Of a stretch of 64,000 nucleotides of DNA, positions 46,196-56,956 are shown piece after piece. This DNA is from DATKEJ01 sp963768715 (GTDB lineage: Bacteria; Bacteroidota; Rhodothermia; Rhodothermales; DATKEJ01): positions 372,001 through 436,000 of the forward strand of contig CAVYJC010000010.1 in NCBI GenBank assembly GCA_963768715.1, in the 5' to 3' direction. How positions within the stretch are numbered: position 1 is the first letter of the stretch; each line of letters opens with the position of its first letter. The notes under the pieces are model-generated. The model did not search any database, had not been told where the DNA came from, and saw only the letters and a list, made by a program, of their open reading frames with translations. Position numbers and translations under genes: made by a program.

Positions 46196-47053
46196 ATGTC
46201 GAAGTTCAGGAAAACAGTTGTGGCTCTCCTTTGGATCACGATTGCCGCCGTCCCCTGGGTGGACGGAATAGATTACTATGGGCTTTCGACAGGGGAGAGG
46301 CCATTTTCGGCTCTGTACGAGTCGTATAAGCCGGCGGGACTCGTCGGCCAGGGCCTCGGTATCTTCGGGAGCCTGATGATCATCGTCGGCGTCGTCGCCT
46401 ACAGCCTACGCAAGCGTATCCATTTCCTGCATCGATTTGGGAAGCTCCGATCCTGGCTGACCTTTCACATCTTCCTCTGCACGCTGGGTCCCTACCTGGT
46501 GCTCCTGCACACGACATTTAAGATCGGTAACATCGCGGCAATCGCGTTCTGGAGCATGTCGGTGGTGGTGGGAAGTGGGATCTTCGGCCGCTATGTTTAC
46601 CAGCACATCCCGAAGGGCGCTGACGGAGTCTTTTTCGGATCCGCCCAACTGCTCTCTCGAAAGGCGGACCTCGTGGCGCGCGTTTCCTTGATGACCGGCC
46701 AGAGTCGTGAATCTATCGGAGGCGTGATGGGCGCCTTCGCCGTTACCCCGCCGCGCGGTCTCTTGTCCGCCATTTGGACAGCCATTCGATTCGACCTGGG
46801 CCAACGGCGCCTGAGTCATGAACTCGTGCTCGCGCTCGAGCATCGCGGCGTAGATCCCGCTTTACAAGAGCGTGCCGTACCAATCCTTGTCGACGGATTG
46901 CGCCTCGACCACAGCCAAGTGGTTTCGGGCCCGATGCAACGACTTTTCGGATACTGGCACGTCTTGCACATTCCCCTGGCGATCGTGATGCTCATCACGT
47001 TTATCGTGCACGTCGGCGTGGCGATCGCCTTTGGATACACGTGGATTTTCTAA
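46196..47053 (+). CDS. Di-heme b-type cytochrome membrane subunit
   Basis: A 285-residue protein with about five membrane helices. Histidines 91 and 105 lie 14 apart in one helix (LTFHIFLCTLGPYLVLLHT), and 258 and 272 lie 14 apart in another (LHIPLAIVMLITFIVHVGVA). This is the classic bis-His spacing for two stacked b hemes, as in cytochrome bc1 and related quinol-oxidising subunits. It most likely exchanges electrons with the quinone pool and passes them to periplasmic c-type cytochromes. It is the first gene of a tight six-gene run (gaps of 29, 12, -4, 1 and 3 bp). The family is not assigned with certainty. Confidence 0.8.
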   Translation: MSKFRKTVVALLWITIAAVPWVDGIDYYGLSTGERPFSALYESYKPAGLVGQGLGIFGSLMIIVGVVAYSLRKRIHFLHRFGKLRSWLTFHIFLCTLGPYLVLLHTTFKIGNIAAIAFWSMSVVVGSGIFGRYVYQHIPKGADGVFFGSAQLLSRKADLVARVSLMTGQSRESIGGVMGAFAVTPPRGLLSAIWTAIRFDLGQRRLSHELVLALEHRGVDPALQERAVPILVDGLRLDHSQVVSGPMQRLFGYWHVLHIPLAIVMLITFIVHVGVAIAFGYTWIF

Positions 47054-47082
47054 CCAGGCAGGCGCCAAAAGGTTAAACCCAT

Positions 47083-47718
47083 ATGACAGGATCGAGGCAC
47101 AGGTTGTTGGCGGCGATAGTCGCCATACCCATCACGGTTTCGACACTGGCGGGTTGCGGCACGCGTGTCGAATCGGGCGAAACCACGGCCGCAGTGGAGA
47201 ATCGACCCCCGGCTCGATCCCACCCGGGCTCCCGGCCTGGCTCGCTTCTACTTCCCTCCCACGAATCGAAGTCAAAATCTTTGCCGGATGCCGACGATGT
47301 GGATCCATCGTTTCATGTAGGTCTCGAGCAGTTGAGGAAGCGTGTGGCCGACGATTCGACAGACGCGCCGTCCGTGCTCAAACTCGCCCGCCTGCTTCAG
47401 GACGCACATCGGACCGAGGAGGCGATCACAGAATACAGACGATACCTGCGCCTCACGCCGGGCAGCCGCGAGGCCTGGCTGGACCTGGCTAAGACGTACG
47501 GCTCGCTCGGCAACTGGACCGAGGCACTGACCGCCTCCGACAGCCTTCTGGCGCATTTTCCGGACGATCCGTCCGGTCTCTACAACAAAGGCGCCGTTCT
47601 CGCCAACCTGGGACGGGCAGCAGAGGCCAAGGCAGCCTGGCTTAAGGTTGAGCAGCAGGATGATGATCCTCAAATGAAGAAAATGGCCGAGCTCGGCCTG
47701 TCCCGTCTTGGGAAATAA
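47083..47718 (+). CDS. TPR-repeat lipoprotein of the cytochrome operon
   Basis: Starts with a lipoprotein signal with the lipobox STLAGC near residue 24, preceded by an AAGG site. The mature part has three TPR motifs (TEEAITEYRRYLRLTPGS, NWTEALTASDSLLAHFPDD, AEAKAAWLKVEQQDD). TPR lipoproteins usually scaffold protein complexes. Located between the b-type cytochrome and the multiheme cytochromes, it probably organises the periplasmic part of the electron-transfer complex. 211 residues. Confidence 0.8.
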   Translation: MTGSRHRLLAAIVAIPITVSTLAGCGTRVESGETTAAVENRPPARSHPGSRPGSLLLPSHESKSKSLPDADDVDPSFHVGLEQLRKRVADDSTDAPSVLKLARLLQDAHRTEEAITEYRRYLRLTPGSREAWLDLAKTYGSLGNWTEALTASDSLLAHFPDDPSGLYNKGAVLANLGRAAEAKAAWLKVEQQDDDPQMKKMAELGLSRLGK

Positions 47719-47730
47719 CCAGGTGCAAGA

Positions 47731-49452
47731 TTGGCGCAAGTAATGTACTCGACCATGGGGACGGTAATCATAGCAACGGCGATGGTGTTCGTCGTGGCGG
47801 CGACCGCCAGGGCGCAGTTACTGTCCCCCGGAGAGCTCAGCGCCTCGCATGCCGACCTGGAAGGCGTCACAAACTGTACGTCTTGCCACACGATCGGAGG
47901 CAAAGGGGTAGATCAAGCCAAGTGCCTCGACTGCCACGTTCCCATCAAATCGCGTATCGAAGCCAAGACTGGTTACCACAGCACGGTCAGTGATCCCTGC
48001 GTCGCGTGTCACAAAGACCACCTCGGTCGAAGCTTCAACCTGGTACGCTTCGACACGACGTCATTCGACCACCGTCAGGCCGGCTATGAACTTCTCGGAG
48101 CGCATGCACGCGGCGCGTGCTCGTCGTGTCATCGACAGCCCCTGATTGTTGATGCGGACGTGTTGGCTTCCATCGACTCGACCGAATCGCACCGGCAGAC
48201 GTTCCTCGGACTGGACACCGCCTGCCTTTCGTGTCACGCGACCGACAACCCCCACGAAAATCAGTTTGTTGGACGTCCCTGTTCCGACTGTCATGCTCCG
48301 GAAAAGTGGACAGATGCTGAGGGTTTCGGGCATGACGAGACCACGTTCCCTCTCACCGGCCGTCATGTGCAGGTCACGTGCCAGAAATGCCACCCCTCGA
48401 CGGCAAAGTCGGACGATCGAACACTGACTCAGTTTGTCGGGCTGGCCCACAGTGAGTGCAGCGACTGTCATCGGGATCCGCATGCGTCGTCTTTCGGGAC
48501 GACCTGCAGTTCGTGTCACAGCACGCAGGGCTGGTCGCAGCTAACCTCGGAACGATCCTTCTCGCACGACCGGACCGGATACCGGCTGCTTGGGGCACAC
48601 GCTCGACTCGCTTGCAGGAGCTGCCACCAGAAACCAGGCCGCAACGATGCAACAATTCGCATCTCGCTGGTGGACCCTCACTCGACCAATTCATTCCCGA
48701 AAGTCGTGGCGTCTGCCTGCCTGTCGTGCCACAGAAAGTATCACGAAGGTTCGTTGCGAGAGGAGTCCGCCGCTGCCTCGTGTGACGGATGCCATACAAA
48801 CGACGCCTGGGTTCCGACGACATACGACATTGACCGGCACAACGAGCGATCGCGCTTCACCCTTGCCGGCGCGCACATGAGCGTCCCTTGCGCCGCGTGT
48901 CACTTGAAGAATGACTCGAAGCCCACGTTCCTGTTAGAGGACCGCCGGTGTGAAGCATGCCACACCGGCGACAACCCGCACGGCGCTCAGTTCGCAGACA
49001 GAATGGCAGAAAATTCGTGCGCCTCGTGCCACTCGACGAACGCCTGGAATTCGGATTTGGATTTCGATCACAAATCAACCGGATTCGAGCTTCTCGGCCA
49101 GCACACCTACCTGACTTGTACCCGATGTCACGTTCCACAAGGTGAGATCAGCACGACTTACGGAATCAACTACGCGGGTCTCAGTACGACGTGCGGATCT
49201 TGTCATGCCGGTATAGATCCGCATCAGGGACAGTTTGAAGGCAGGGACTGCGGAGACTGTCACGAGCCGACGACCTTTCTTCGTGTTTCGAATAAATTTG
49301 ATCACGGAGCGACTCGGTTTCCGCTGGACGGTGCGCACAGGAAGATTGCATGTCAGGCATGTCATGACACGGCGTCTGCACCTGACGGCGTACGCTTTAC
49401 GCGTTATCTCTTAAAGAAAACCCAATGCGTGGATTGCCACACATCGGAATGA
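47731..49452 (+). CDS. 20-heme c-type cytochrome, exported
   Basis: A 573-residue protein with a signal peptide (VIIATAMVFVVAATARA) and 20 CXXCH motifs (for example CTSCH, CLDCH, CVACH, CSSCH, CRSCH). Repeated 'FDH..GYELLGAH....CSSCH' patterns supply distal histidines, as in class III/c7-like multiheme proteins. The TTG at 47731 is 9 bp after AGGTGC; the ATG at 47743 is an alternative start. Its stop overlaps the next ATG (ATGA), implying coupled translation with the giant cytochrome. A periplasmic electron carrier linking the membrane subunit to the giant cytochrome is the likely role. Confidence 0.9.
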   Translation: MAQVMYSTMGTVIIATAMVFVVAATARAQLLSPGELSASHADLEGVTNCTSCHTIGGKGVDQAKCLDCHVPIKSRIEAKTGYHSTVSDPCVACHKDHLGRSFNLVRFDTTSFDHRQAGYELLGAHARGACSSCHRQPLIVDADVLASIDSTESHRQTFLGLDTACLSCHATDNPHENQFVGRPCSDCHAPEKWTDAEGFGHDETTFPLTGRHVQVTCQKCHPSTAKSDDRTLTQFVGLAHSECSDCHRDPHASSFGTTCSSCHSTQGWSQLTSERSFSHDRTGYRLLGAHARLACRSCHQKPGRNDATIRISLVDPHSTNSFPKVVASACLSCHRKYHEGSLREESAAASCDGCHTNDAWVPTTYDIDRHNERSRFTLAGAHMSVPCAACHLKNDSKPTFLLEDRRCEACHTGDNPHGAQFADRMAENSCASCHSTNAWNSDLDFDHKSTGFELLGQHTYLTCTRCHVPQGEISTTYGINYAGLSTTCGSCHAGIDPHQGQFEGRDCGDCHEPTTFLRVSNKFDHGATRFPLDGAHRKIACQACHDTASAPDGVRFTRYLLKKTQCVDCHTSE

Positions 49453-52400
49453 GGCTCCGGTGGGTGCTCGCGGTGGGCTTCGCGTTCCTGCAGACACCCC
49501 TACACGGACAATCAGCGTCGGCAAATCCGCACGGATCTTTGCCGGAGGGAATGGACTGCGCCGCCTGTCACCAGACGGAGCGTTGGAAACCTCTGCGCGA
49601 TCCGCTCCCGTTCAAACATAATGAGGCAACATCCTTCGCGCTTCTGGGCAGCCACGAAACCGTCGCCTGTGAAAGCTGCCACGTGAAGCTGAAGTTCGAG
49701 ATATCGTCGGAGTGTGTCGACTGCCACGTCGACGTTCACCAGGGTTCGTTCTCTTCGCAATGCTCCGACTGCCATGGAACGACCAGTTTTTCGGACGTGT
49801 CGGCCGACGAGATCCATAACGCGACGCGCTTTCCTTTGGATGGTGCGCATGCGGAGCTATCCTGCGAAAGCTGCCATGGGAGCGATAAGCTCGGGGCATT
49901 CGTAGTAGCCGAAACGGAGTGCGCTTCCTGTCACGAATCGGATTATCAGTCGGCCCACGGAGCCATGGCCTATCCGCAGACCTGTGAGACGTGCCACAAC
50001 ACGCTCGCCTGGGAAGACGGGGCCACTTTCGAGCACGTCGTAGCATCGGCGGGATTCGATCTGTTGGGTAGTCATAAGACGCTCGAGTGCATCGCCTGCC
50101 ATGTCGAAGGTTCGTTCGCCCCGCTCTTCCCTACATCCGACCAGAATGACTGCGCCACGTGTCACCAGACAGAGTTTAATCAGAACCACGCCGGGGCGGG
50201 ATATCCGACTGATTGCGCCACCTGTCACAGTGTCGAAGCCTGGGGGGGAGCCACCTTCAATCATCCTGACCTCGCCAACGGATTCGATCTCGTCGGGGCA
50301 CATGAGATCCTGCCCTGTTCTGCGTGTCACGCCCCACCGCCCGGATTCGAACCGCAGTTTGATCCCTCTGGAGACGCCGATTGCCTGACCTGCCACCGTA
50401 CCGACTACAATCAGGAACACGGAAGCGCCGGATTCCCCACTTCCTGCGTCGACTGCCACGGCATCGATTCCTGGCAAGGAGCAACCTTCGACCATGCGTC
50501 TCTGGCAAATGGCTACACGCTCGTCGGAGCGCACGAAACCCTCCGCTGCTCTTCATGCCACGGACCTTCACCCGAGTTTCAGCCGCTCTTCCAGCCCGCC
50601 GACCAAAACGACTGTCTGACCTGCCACCAGGCCGACTACAACGAAGAGCACCAAGGCACCGGATTCCCCACGACTTGCGCCGATTGTCACGGTTTCGACA
50701 CCTGGACAGGCGCCACCTTTGACCATGCGTCATTCGCCGATGGATACCAACTCATCGGAGCACACGAGACGCTGGCATGTTCTTCGTGCCATGGCCCGTC
50801 ACCCGAGTTCGAGCCGCTCTTCGAGCCGGCCGATCAGAACGACTGTCTGACCTGCCACCAGGCCGACTACAACCAAGAACATCAAGGCACAGGGTTCCCC
50901 ACCACGTGCATCGACTGCCACGGAACCGATTCGTGGTCGGGAGTCACCTTTGACCACGCCGCCTTCTCCGATGGGTACACGTTGGTCGGCGCGCACGAAG
51001 CCCTCCGCTGCTCTTCATGCCACGGACCTTCACCTGAGTTCCAGCCGCTCTTCGAACCCGCTGACGAGAACGACTGTCTAACCTGCCACCAGGCCGACTA
51101 CAACGAAGAGCACCAGGGCACGGACTTCCCAACCACCTGCATTGACTGCCACGGGACCGACTCGTGGTCGGGAGTCACCTTCGACCACGCCGCCTTCTCC
51201 GATGGATACACCCTGGTCGGCGCGCACGAAACCCTCCGCTGCTCGTCATGCCACGGACCTTCGCCCGAGTTTCAGCCGCTCTTCGAGCCCGCCGACGAGA
51301 ACGACTGCCTGACCTGCCACCAGGCTGACTACAACGAAGAGCACCAGGGCACCGGATTCCCCACGACCTGCATCGACTGTCACGGGACCGATTCGTGGTC
51401 GGGAGTCACGTTCGACCACGCCTCCTTCTCGGATGGCTACGTCCTGGTCGGAGCACACGAAACACTCCGCTGCTCCTCGTGCCATGGTTCCTCACCCGAA
51501 TTCCAGCCGCTCTTCGAGCCCACCGACGAGAACGACTGCCTGACCTGCCATCTCACGGACTACAACGAAGAGCATCAAGGTTCAGGGTATCCTACTACGT
51601 GCACCGACTGCCACGGGACCGATTCGTGGACCGGTATCACATTTGATCACGCGTCCGTCGCCAATGGATTTGTGCTGTTGGGCGCCCACGAGAGCGCTCA
51701 ATGCACTGCCTGCCATGGACCTTCGCCCGAGTTCCAGCCGCTCTTCGAACCGGCCGATCAGAACGACTGTGTGACGTGTCACCAACCCGACTACGACGAA
51801 GAGCATCAGGGCACCGGATTCCCCACGACCTGCATCGACTGCCACGGGACCGATTCGTGGTCGGGAGTCACGTTCGACCACGCTTCCTTCTCGGATGGCT
51901 ACACCCTGGTCGGCGCGCACGAAACCCTCCGTTGCTCCTCGTGTCATGGTCCCTCACCGGAATTTCAGCCGCTCTTCGAACCCGCTGACGAGAACGACTG
52001 TCTGACCTGCCACCAGGCTGACTATAACAAAGAACATGAGGGCACTGGATTCCCAACGACCTGCGTTGACTGCCACGGCACCGACTCCTGGTCAGGAGTT
52101 ACGTTTGACCACGCTGCCTTCTCGGACGGGTACACCTTGGTCGGCGCGCACGAGGCCCTCCGCTGCTCGTCGTGCCACGGTCCGTCGCCTGACTTCCAAC
52201 CGCTCTTCGAACCGGCCGACGAAAGCGACTGCATCACGTGTCATCTCACCGATTACAACCAGGAACATCAGAGTTCAGGGTATCCTACTACGTGCACCGA
52301 ATGTCACGGGACCGATACCTGGACCGGCATCACATTTGATCACGCATCCGCCGCCAATGGATTTGTGCTGGTAGGCGCCCACGCGAACGCTCAATGCTCT

Positions 52401-55400
52401 TCGTGCCATGGGCCTTCACCCGAATTCGAGCCGCTGTTTAACCCCGCCGATCAGAACGACTGTATCACGTGCCACCAGGCCAAGTACAACGAAGAGCACC
52501 AGGGCACCGGCTTCCCGACCACCTGTATTGACTGCCACGGCACAGACTCATGGTCGGGCGCCACCTTCGACCACGCCTCCTTCTCTGACGGATATCAGCT
52601 CGTCGGCGCGCACGAGACGATCGCTTGCTCGTCGTGCCACGGCCCGTCGCCAGGGTTTGAGCCGCTGTTCAGTCCGGCCGACCAGAACGACTGTATCACG
52701 TGCCATCAGGCCAAGTACAACGAAGAGCACCAGGGCACGGGATTCCCAACGACGTGCCTCGATTGCCACGGCACGGACAGCTGGTCGGGAGCAACGTTCG
52801 ATCACGCTTCCTTCGCTGATGGATATCAACTCGTAGGCGCGCACGAAACAATCGCTTGCTCCTCGTGCCACGGTCCGTCGCCAGGGTTCGAGCCGCTGTT
52901 CAGTCCGGCCGACCAGAACGACTGTATCACGTGCCATCAGGCCAAGTACAACGAAGAGCACCAGGGCACGGGATTCCCAACCACGTGTCTCGATTGCCAC
53001 GGCACAGACTCGCTGGTCGGGAGCCACGTTCGACCACGCCTCCTTCGCGGACGGATATCAGCTCGTCGGAGCACACGAAACAATCGCTTGCTCCTCGTGC
53101 CACGGTCCGTCGCCAGGATTCGAGCCGCTGTTCAGTCCGGCCGACCAGAACGACTGTATCACGTGCCATCAGGCCAAGTACAACGAAGAGCACCAGGGCA
53201 CGGGATTCCCCACGACGTGTCTCGATTGCCACGGCACGGACGCTGGTCCGGAGCCACGTTCGATCACGCTTCCTTCGCTGATGGATATCAACTCGTCGGA
53301 GCGCACGAGACGATCGCTTGCTCGTCCTGCCACGGCCCGTCGCCAGGATTTGAGCCGCTGTTCAGTCCGGCCGACCAGAACGACTGTATCACGTGCCATC
53401 AGGCCAAGTACAACGAAGAGCACTCAGGGCACCGGCTTCCCGACCACCTGTCTCGATTGCCACGGCACGGACAGCTGGTCCGGAGCAACGTTCGATCACG
53501 CTTCCTTCGCTGATGGATATCAACTCGTAGGCGCGCACGAAACAATCGCTTGCTCGTCGTGCCACGGTCCGTCGCCAGGGTTCGAACCGCTGTTCAGTCC
53601 GGCCGACCAGAACGACTGTATCACGTGCCATCAGGCCAAGTACAACGAGGAGCACCAGGGCACGGGATTCCCAACGACGTGCCTCGATTGCCACGGCACG
53701 GACTCATGGTCGGGCGCCACGTTCGATCATGCCTCGCTCGCGAGCGGCTATGCACCTCGTCGGGGCCCACGATGCGATGGCGTGCTCGTCCTGCCACGGC
53801 CCGTCGCCAGGGTTTGAGCCGCTGTTCAATCCAGCCGACCAGAACGACTGTATCACGTGCCATCAGGCCAAGTACAACGAAGAACACTCGGGCACCGGCT
53901 TCCCGACCACCTGCATCGATTGCCACGGCACGGATACCTGGGAAGGAGCGACCTTCGACCACGCTTCCTTCGCGGACGGATATCAACTCGTTGGAGCCCA
54001 CGAAGCGCTGGCGTGTTCGTCCTGCCACGGTCCGTCGCCCGGGTTCGAGCCGCTGTTCAGTCCGGCCGACCAGAACGACTGTATCACGTGCCACCAGGCC
54101 AAGTACAACGAAGAGCACCAGGGCACCGGCTTCCCGACCACCTGTATCGACTGCCACGGCACAGACAGCTGGTCGGGAGCCACGTTCGATCACGCTTCCT
54201 TCGCTGATGGATATCAACTCGTAGGCGCGCACGAAACAATCGCTTGCTCCTCGTGCCACGGTCCGTCGCCCGGATTCGAGCCGCTGTTCAGTCCGGCCGA
54301 CCAGAACGACTGTATCACGTGCCATCAGGCCAAGTACAACGAGGAGCACTCAGGGCACCGGCTTCCCAACGACCTGCCTCGATTGCCACGGCACAGACAG
54401 TGGTCGGGAGCAACGTTCGATCACGCTTCCTTCGCTGATGGATATCAACTCGTCGGCGCGCACGAAACAATCGCTTGCTCGTCGTGCCACGGTCCGTCGC
54501 CAGGGTTCGAGCCGCTGTTCAGTCCGGCCGACCAGAACGACTGTATCACGTGCCATCAGGCCAAGTACAACGAGGAGCACTCAGGCACCGGCTTCCCGAC
54601 CACCTGTATTGACTGCCACGGCACAGACAGCTGGTCCGGAGCAACGTTCGATCACGCCTCCTTCGCTGACGGATATCAGCTCGTCGGAGCACACGAGACA
54701 ATCGCTTGCTCGTCGTGCCACGGCCCGTCACCAGGGTTCGAACCGCTGTTTAGTCCGGCTGATCAGAACGACTGTATCACCTGCCATCAGGCCAAGTACA
54801 ACGAAGAGCACCAGGGCACGGGATTCCCAACGACGTGCATCGATTGCCACGGCACGGACTCATGGTCAGGCGCCACGTTCGATCATGCCTCGCTGCAGGT
54901 GGCTATGCCCTCGTCGGGGCCCACGATGCGATGGCGTGCTCGTCCTGCCACGGTCCGTCGCCCGGGTTCGAGCCGCTGTTCAATCCGGCCGACCAGAACG
55001 ACTGTATCACGTGCCATCAGGCCAAGTACAACGAGGAGCACTCAGGCACCGGCTTCCCGACCACCTGCCTCGATTGCCACGGCACGGACTCATGGTCGGG
55101 CGCCACCTTCGATCACGCCTCCTTCGCCGATGGTTATCAGCTGGTAGGCGCGCACGAAACAATCGCTTGCTCGTCGTGCCACGGTCCGTCGCCAGGATTC
55201 GAACCGCTGTTTAGTCCCGCTGATCAGAACGACTGTATCACGTGCCATCAGGCCAAGTACAACGAAGAGCATCAGGGCACGGGCTTCCCAACGACGTGCC
55301 TCGATTGCCACGGCACGGACTCATGGTCAGGCGCCACGTTCGATCATGCCTCGGCTGCAAGCGGCTATGCCCTCGTCGGGGCCCACGATGCGTTGGCGTG

Positions 55401-56955
55401 CTCGTCCTGCCACGGCCCGTCACCAGGGTTTGAGCCGCTGTTCAATCCGGTAGATCAGAATGATTGTGTTACCTGCCACCTTTCTGATTACAACCAGGAG
55501 CACTCGGGCACCGGATTCCCGACAACGTGCATCGACTGTCACGGAACCGACACGTGGGAGGGCGCAACATTCGATCACGCTTCCTTCGCGGACGGGTATC
55601 AACTCGTTGGAGCCCACGAAGCGCTGACGTGTTCGTCCTGCCACGGTCCGTCGCCCGGGTTCGAGCCGCTCTTCAACCCGGTTGATGAGAACGATTGCAT
55701 CACTTGTCACCAGACTAAATACAACGAAGCGCACCTTGGAACGGGCTATCCAACAACGTGCATCGATTGCCACGGCACGGATTCCTGGTCGGGAGCAACC
55801 TTCGATCATGCCTCGGCCGCAAGCGGCTATGCGTTGGTAGGCGCACACGAGACGTTGCCGTGTTCTTCGTGCCACGGGCCGTCACCGGGATTCGAGCCGC
55901 TGTTCAACCCGGCCGACCAGAACGACTGTATCACGTGCCATCAGGCCAAGTACAACGAGGAACACTCGGGCACCGGATTCCCGACAACGTGCATCGACTG
56001 TCACGGAACCGACACGTGGGAGGGCGCAACATTCGATCACGCTTCCTTCGCGGACGGGTATCAACTCGTTGGAGCCCACGAAGCGCTGGCGTGTTCGTCC
56101 TGCCACGGTCCGTCGCCCGGGTTCGAGCCGCTCTTCAACCCGGTTGATGAGAACGATTGCATCACTTGTCACCAGACTAAATACAACGAAGCGCACCTTG
56201 GAACAGGCTATCCAACAACGTGCATCGATTGCCACGGCACGGATTCCTGGTCGGGAGCAACCTTCGATCATGCCTCGGCCGCAAGCGGCTATGTGTTGGT
56301 AGGCGCACACGAGACGTTGCCGTGTTCTTCGTGCCACGGGCCGTCACCGGGATTTGAGCCGCTGTTTAACCCGGCCGACCAGAACGACTGTATCACGTGC
56401 CATCAGGCCAAGTACAACGAGGAACACTCGGGCACCGGATTCCCGACAACGTGCATCGACTGTCACGGAACCGACACGTGGGAAGGAGCGACCTTTGACC
56501 ACGCCTCCTTCGCAGACGGGTACCAACTCGTCGGAGCCCACGATGCGCTGGCGTGTTCTTCGTGCCACGGGCCGTCACCGGGATTTGAGCCGCTCTTCAA
56601 TCCGAGCGACCAAAATGATTGCATCACTTGTCATCAGACGGACTACCAAACCGAGCATGGGGCAGAGGCCTATCCGACAACATGCATCAGTTGTCACAAC
56701 GCGACGGATTGGCAGCAGACCAACTACAACCATGACGCCGACTATTTCCCGATATACTCAGGGAATCACTCGACCGTGTGGCCAACCTGCCAGACCTGCC
56801 ATCTGCAGCTTGATGATCCGACCATATTCACGTGCATCGATTGCCACGATCATGCAAAGTCACAGACCGATCAGGATCACAGCCAGGTGAATGGGTACGT
56901 TTATGCCTCCAGCGCGTGCTATGACTGTCACACAAACGGGGGCGGCGGTGACTAG
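49449..56955 (+). CDS. Giant repeat-built multiheme c-type cytochrome (about 97 CXXCH; seven single-base frame breaks)
   Basis: The ATG at 49449 overlaps the previous stop and starts a signal peptide (MRLRWVLAVGFAFLQTPLHG). After seven N-terminal CXXCH come 29 tandem 77-residue units, each with three CXXCH (usually CSSCH, CITCH, C[IL]DCH) and three extra His (FDH, GAH, EEH), then three C-terminal CXXCH: about 97 in all, in about 2,501 residues. Seven one-base indels, at about 53010 (+), 53239 (-), 53425 (+), 53752 (+), 54353 (+), 54397 (-) and 54895 (-), break the frame. All lie in the most identical units, and the repeat motif itself shows where frame is restored. Probably repeat-related assembly errors. 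Predicted exported electron conduit. Confidence 0.88.
50025..56721 (+). repeat. Coding tandem array: 29 units of 231 bp in the giant cytochrome gene
   Basis: Units start about every 231 bp (77 codons) from 50025 to 56491. Units 1-2 are diverged, 3-11 moderately, 12-28 nearly identical, and the last ends in CISCH. Near 55.5-56.5 kb the pattern alternates between two subtypes (ASFADGYQ and ASAASGY), so a 462-bp dimer is repeated almost perfectly (55549 onward and 56011 onward). Confidence 0.93.
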
Positions 56956-56956
56956 G

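Noticed and set aside
51246..56568. Antisense frames of 60-240 codons opposite the giant cytochrome
   Set aside because: They repeat with the same 77-codon period as the cytochrome units and have no independent features.
50025..56721. CRISPR-like repeat array
   Set aside because: The 231-bp period is coding, with 77-residue protein units and no unique spacers of constant size; no cas genes.
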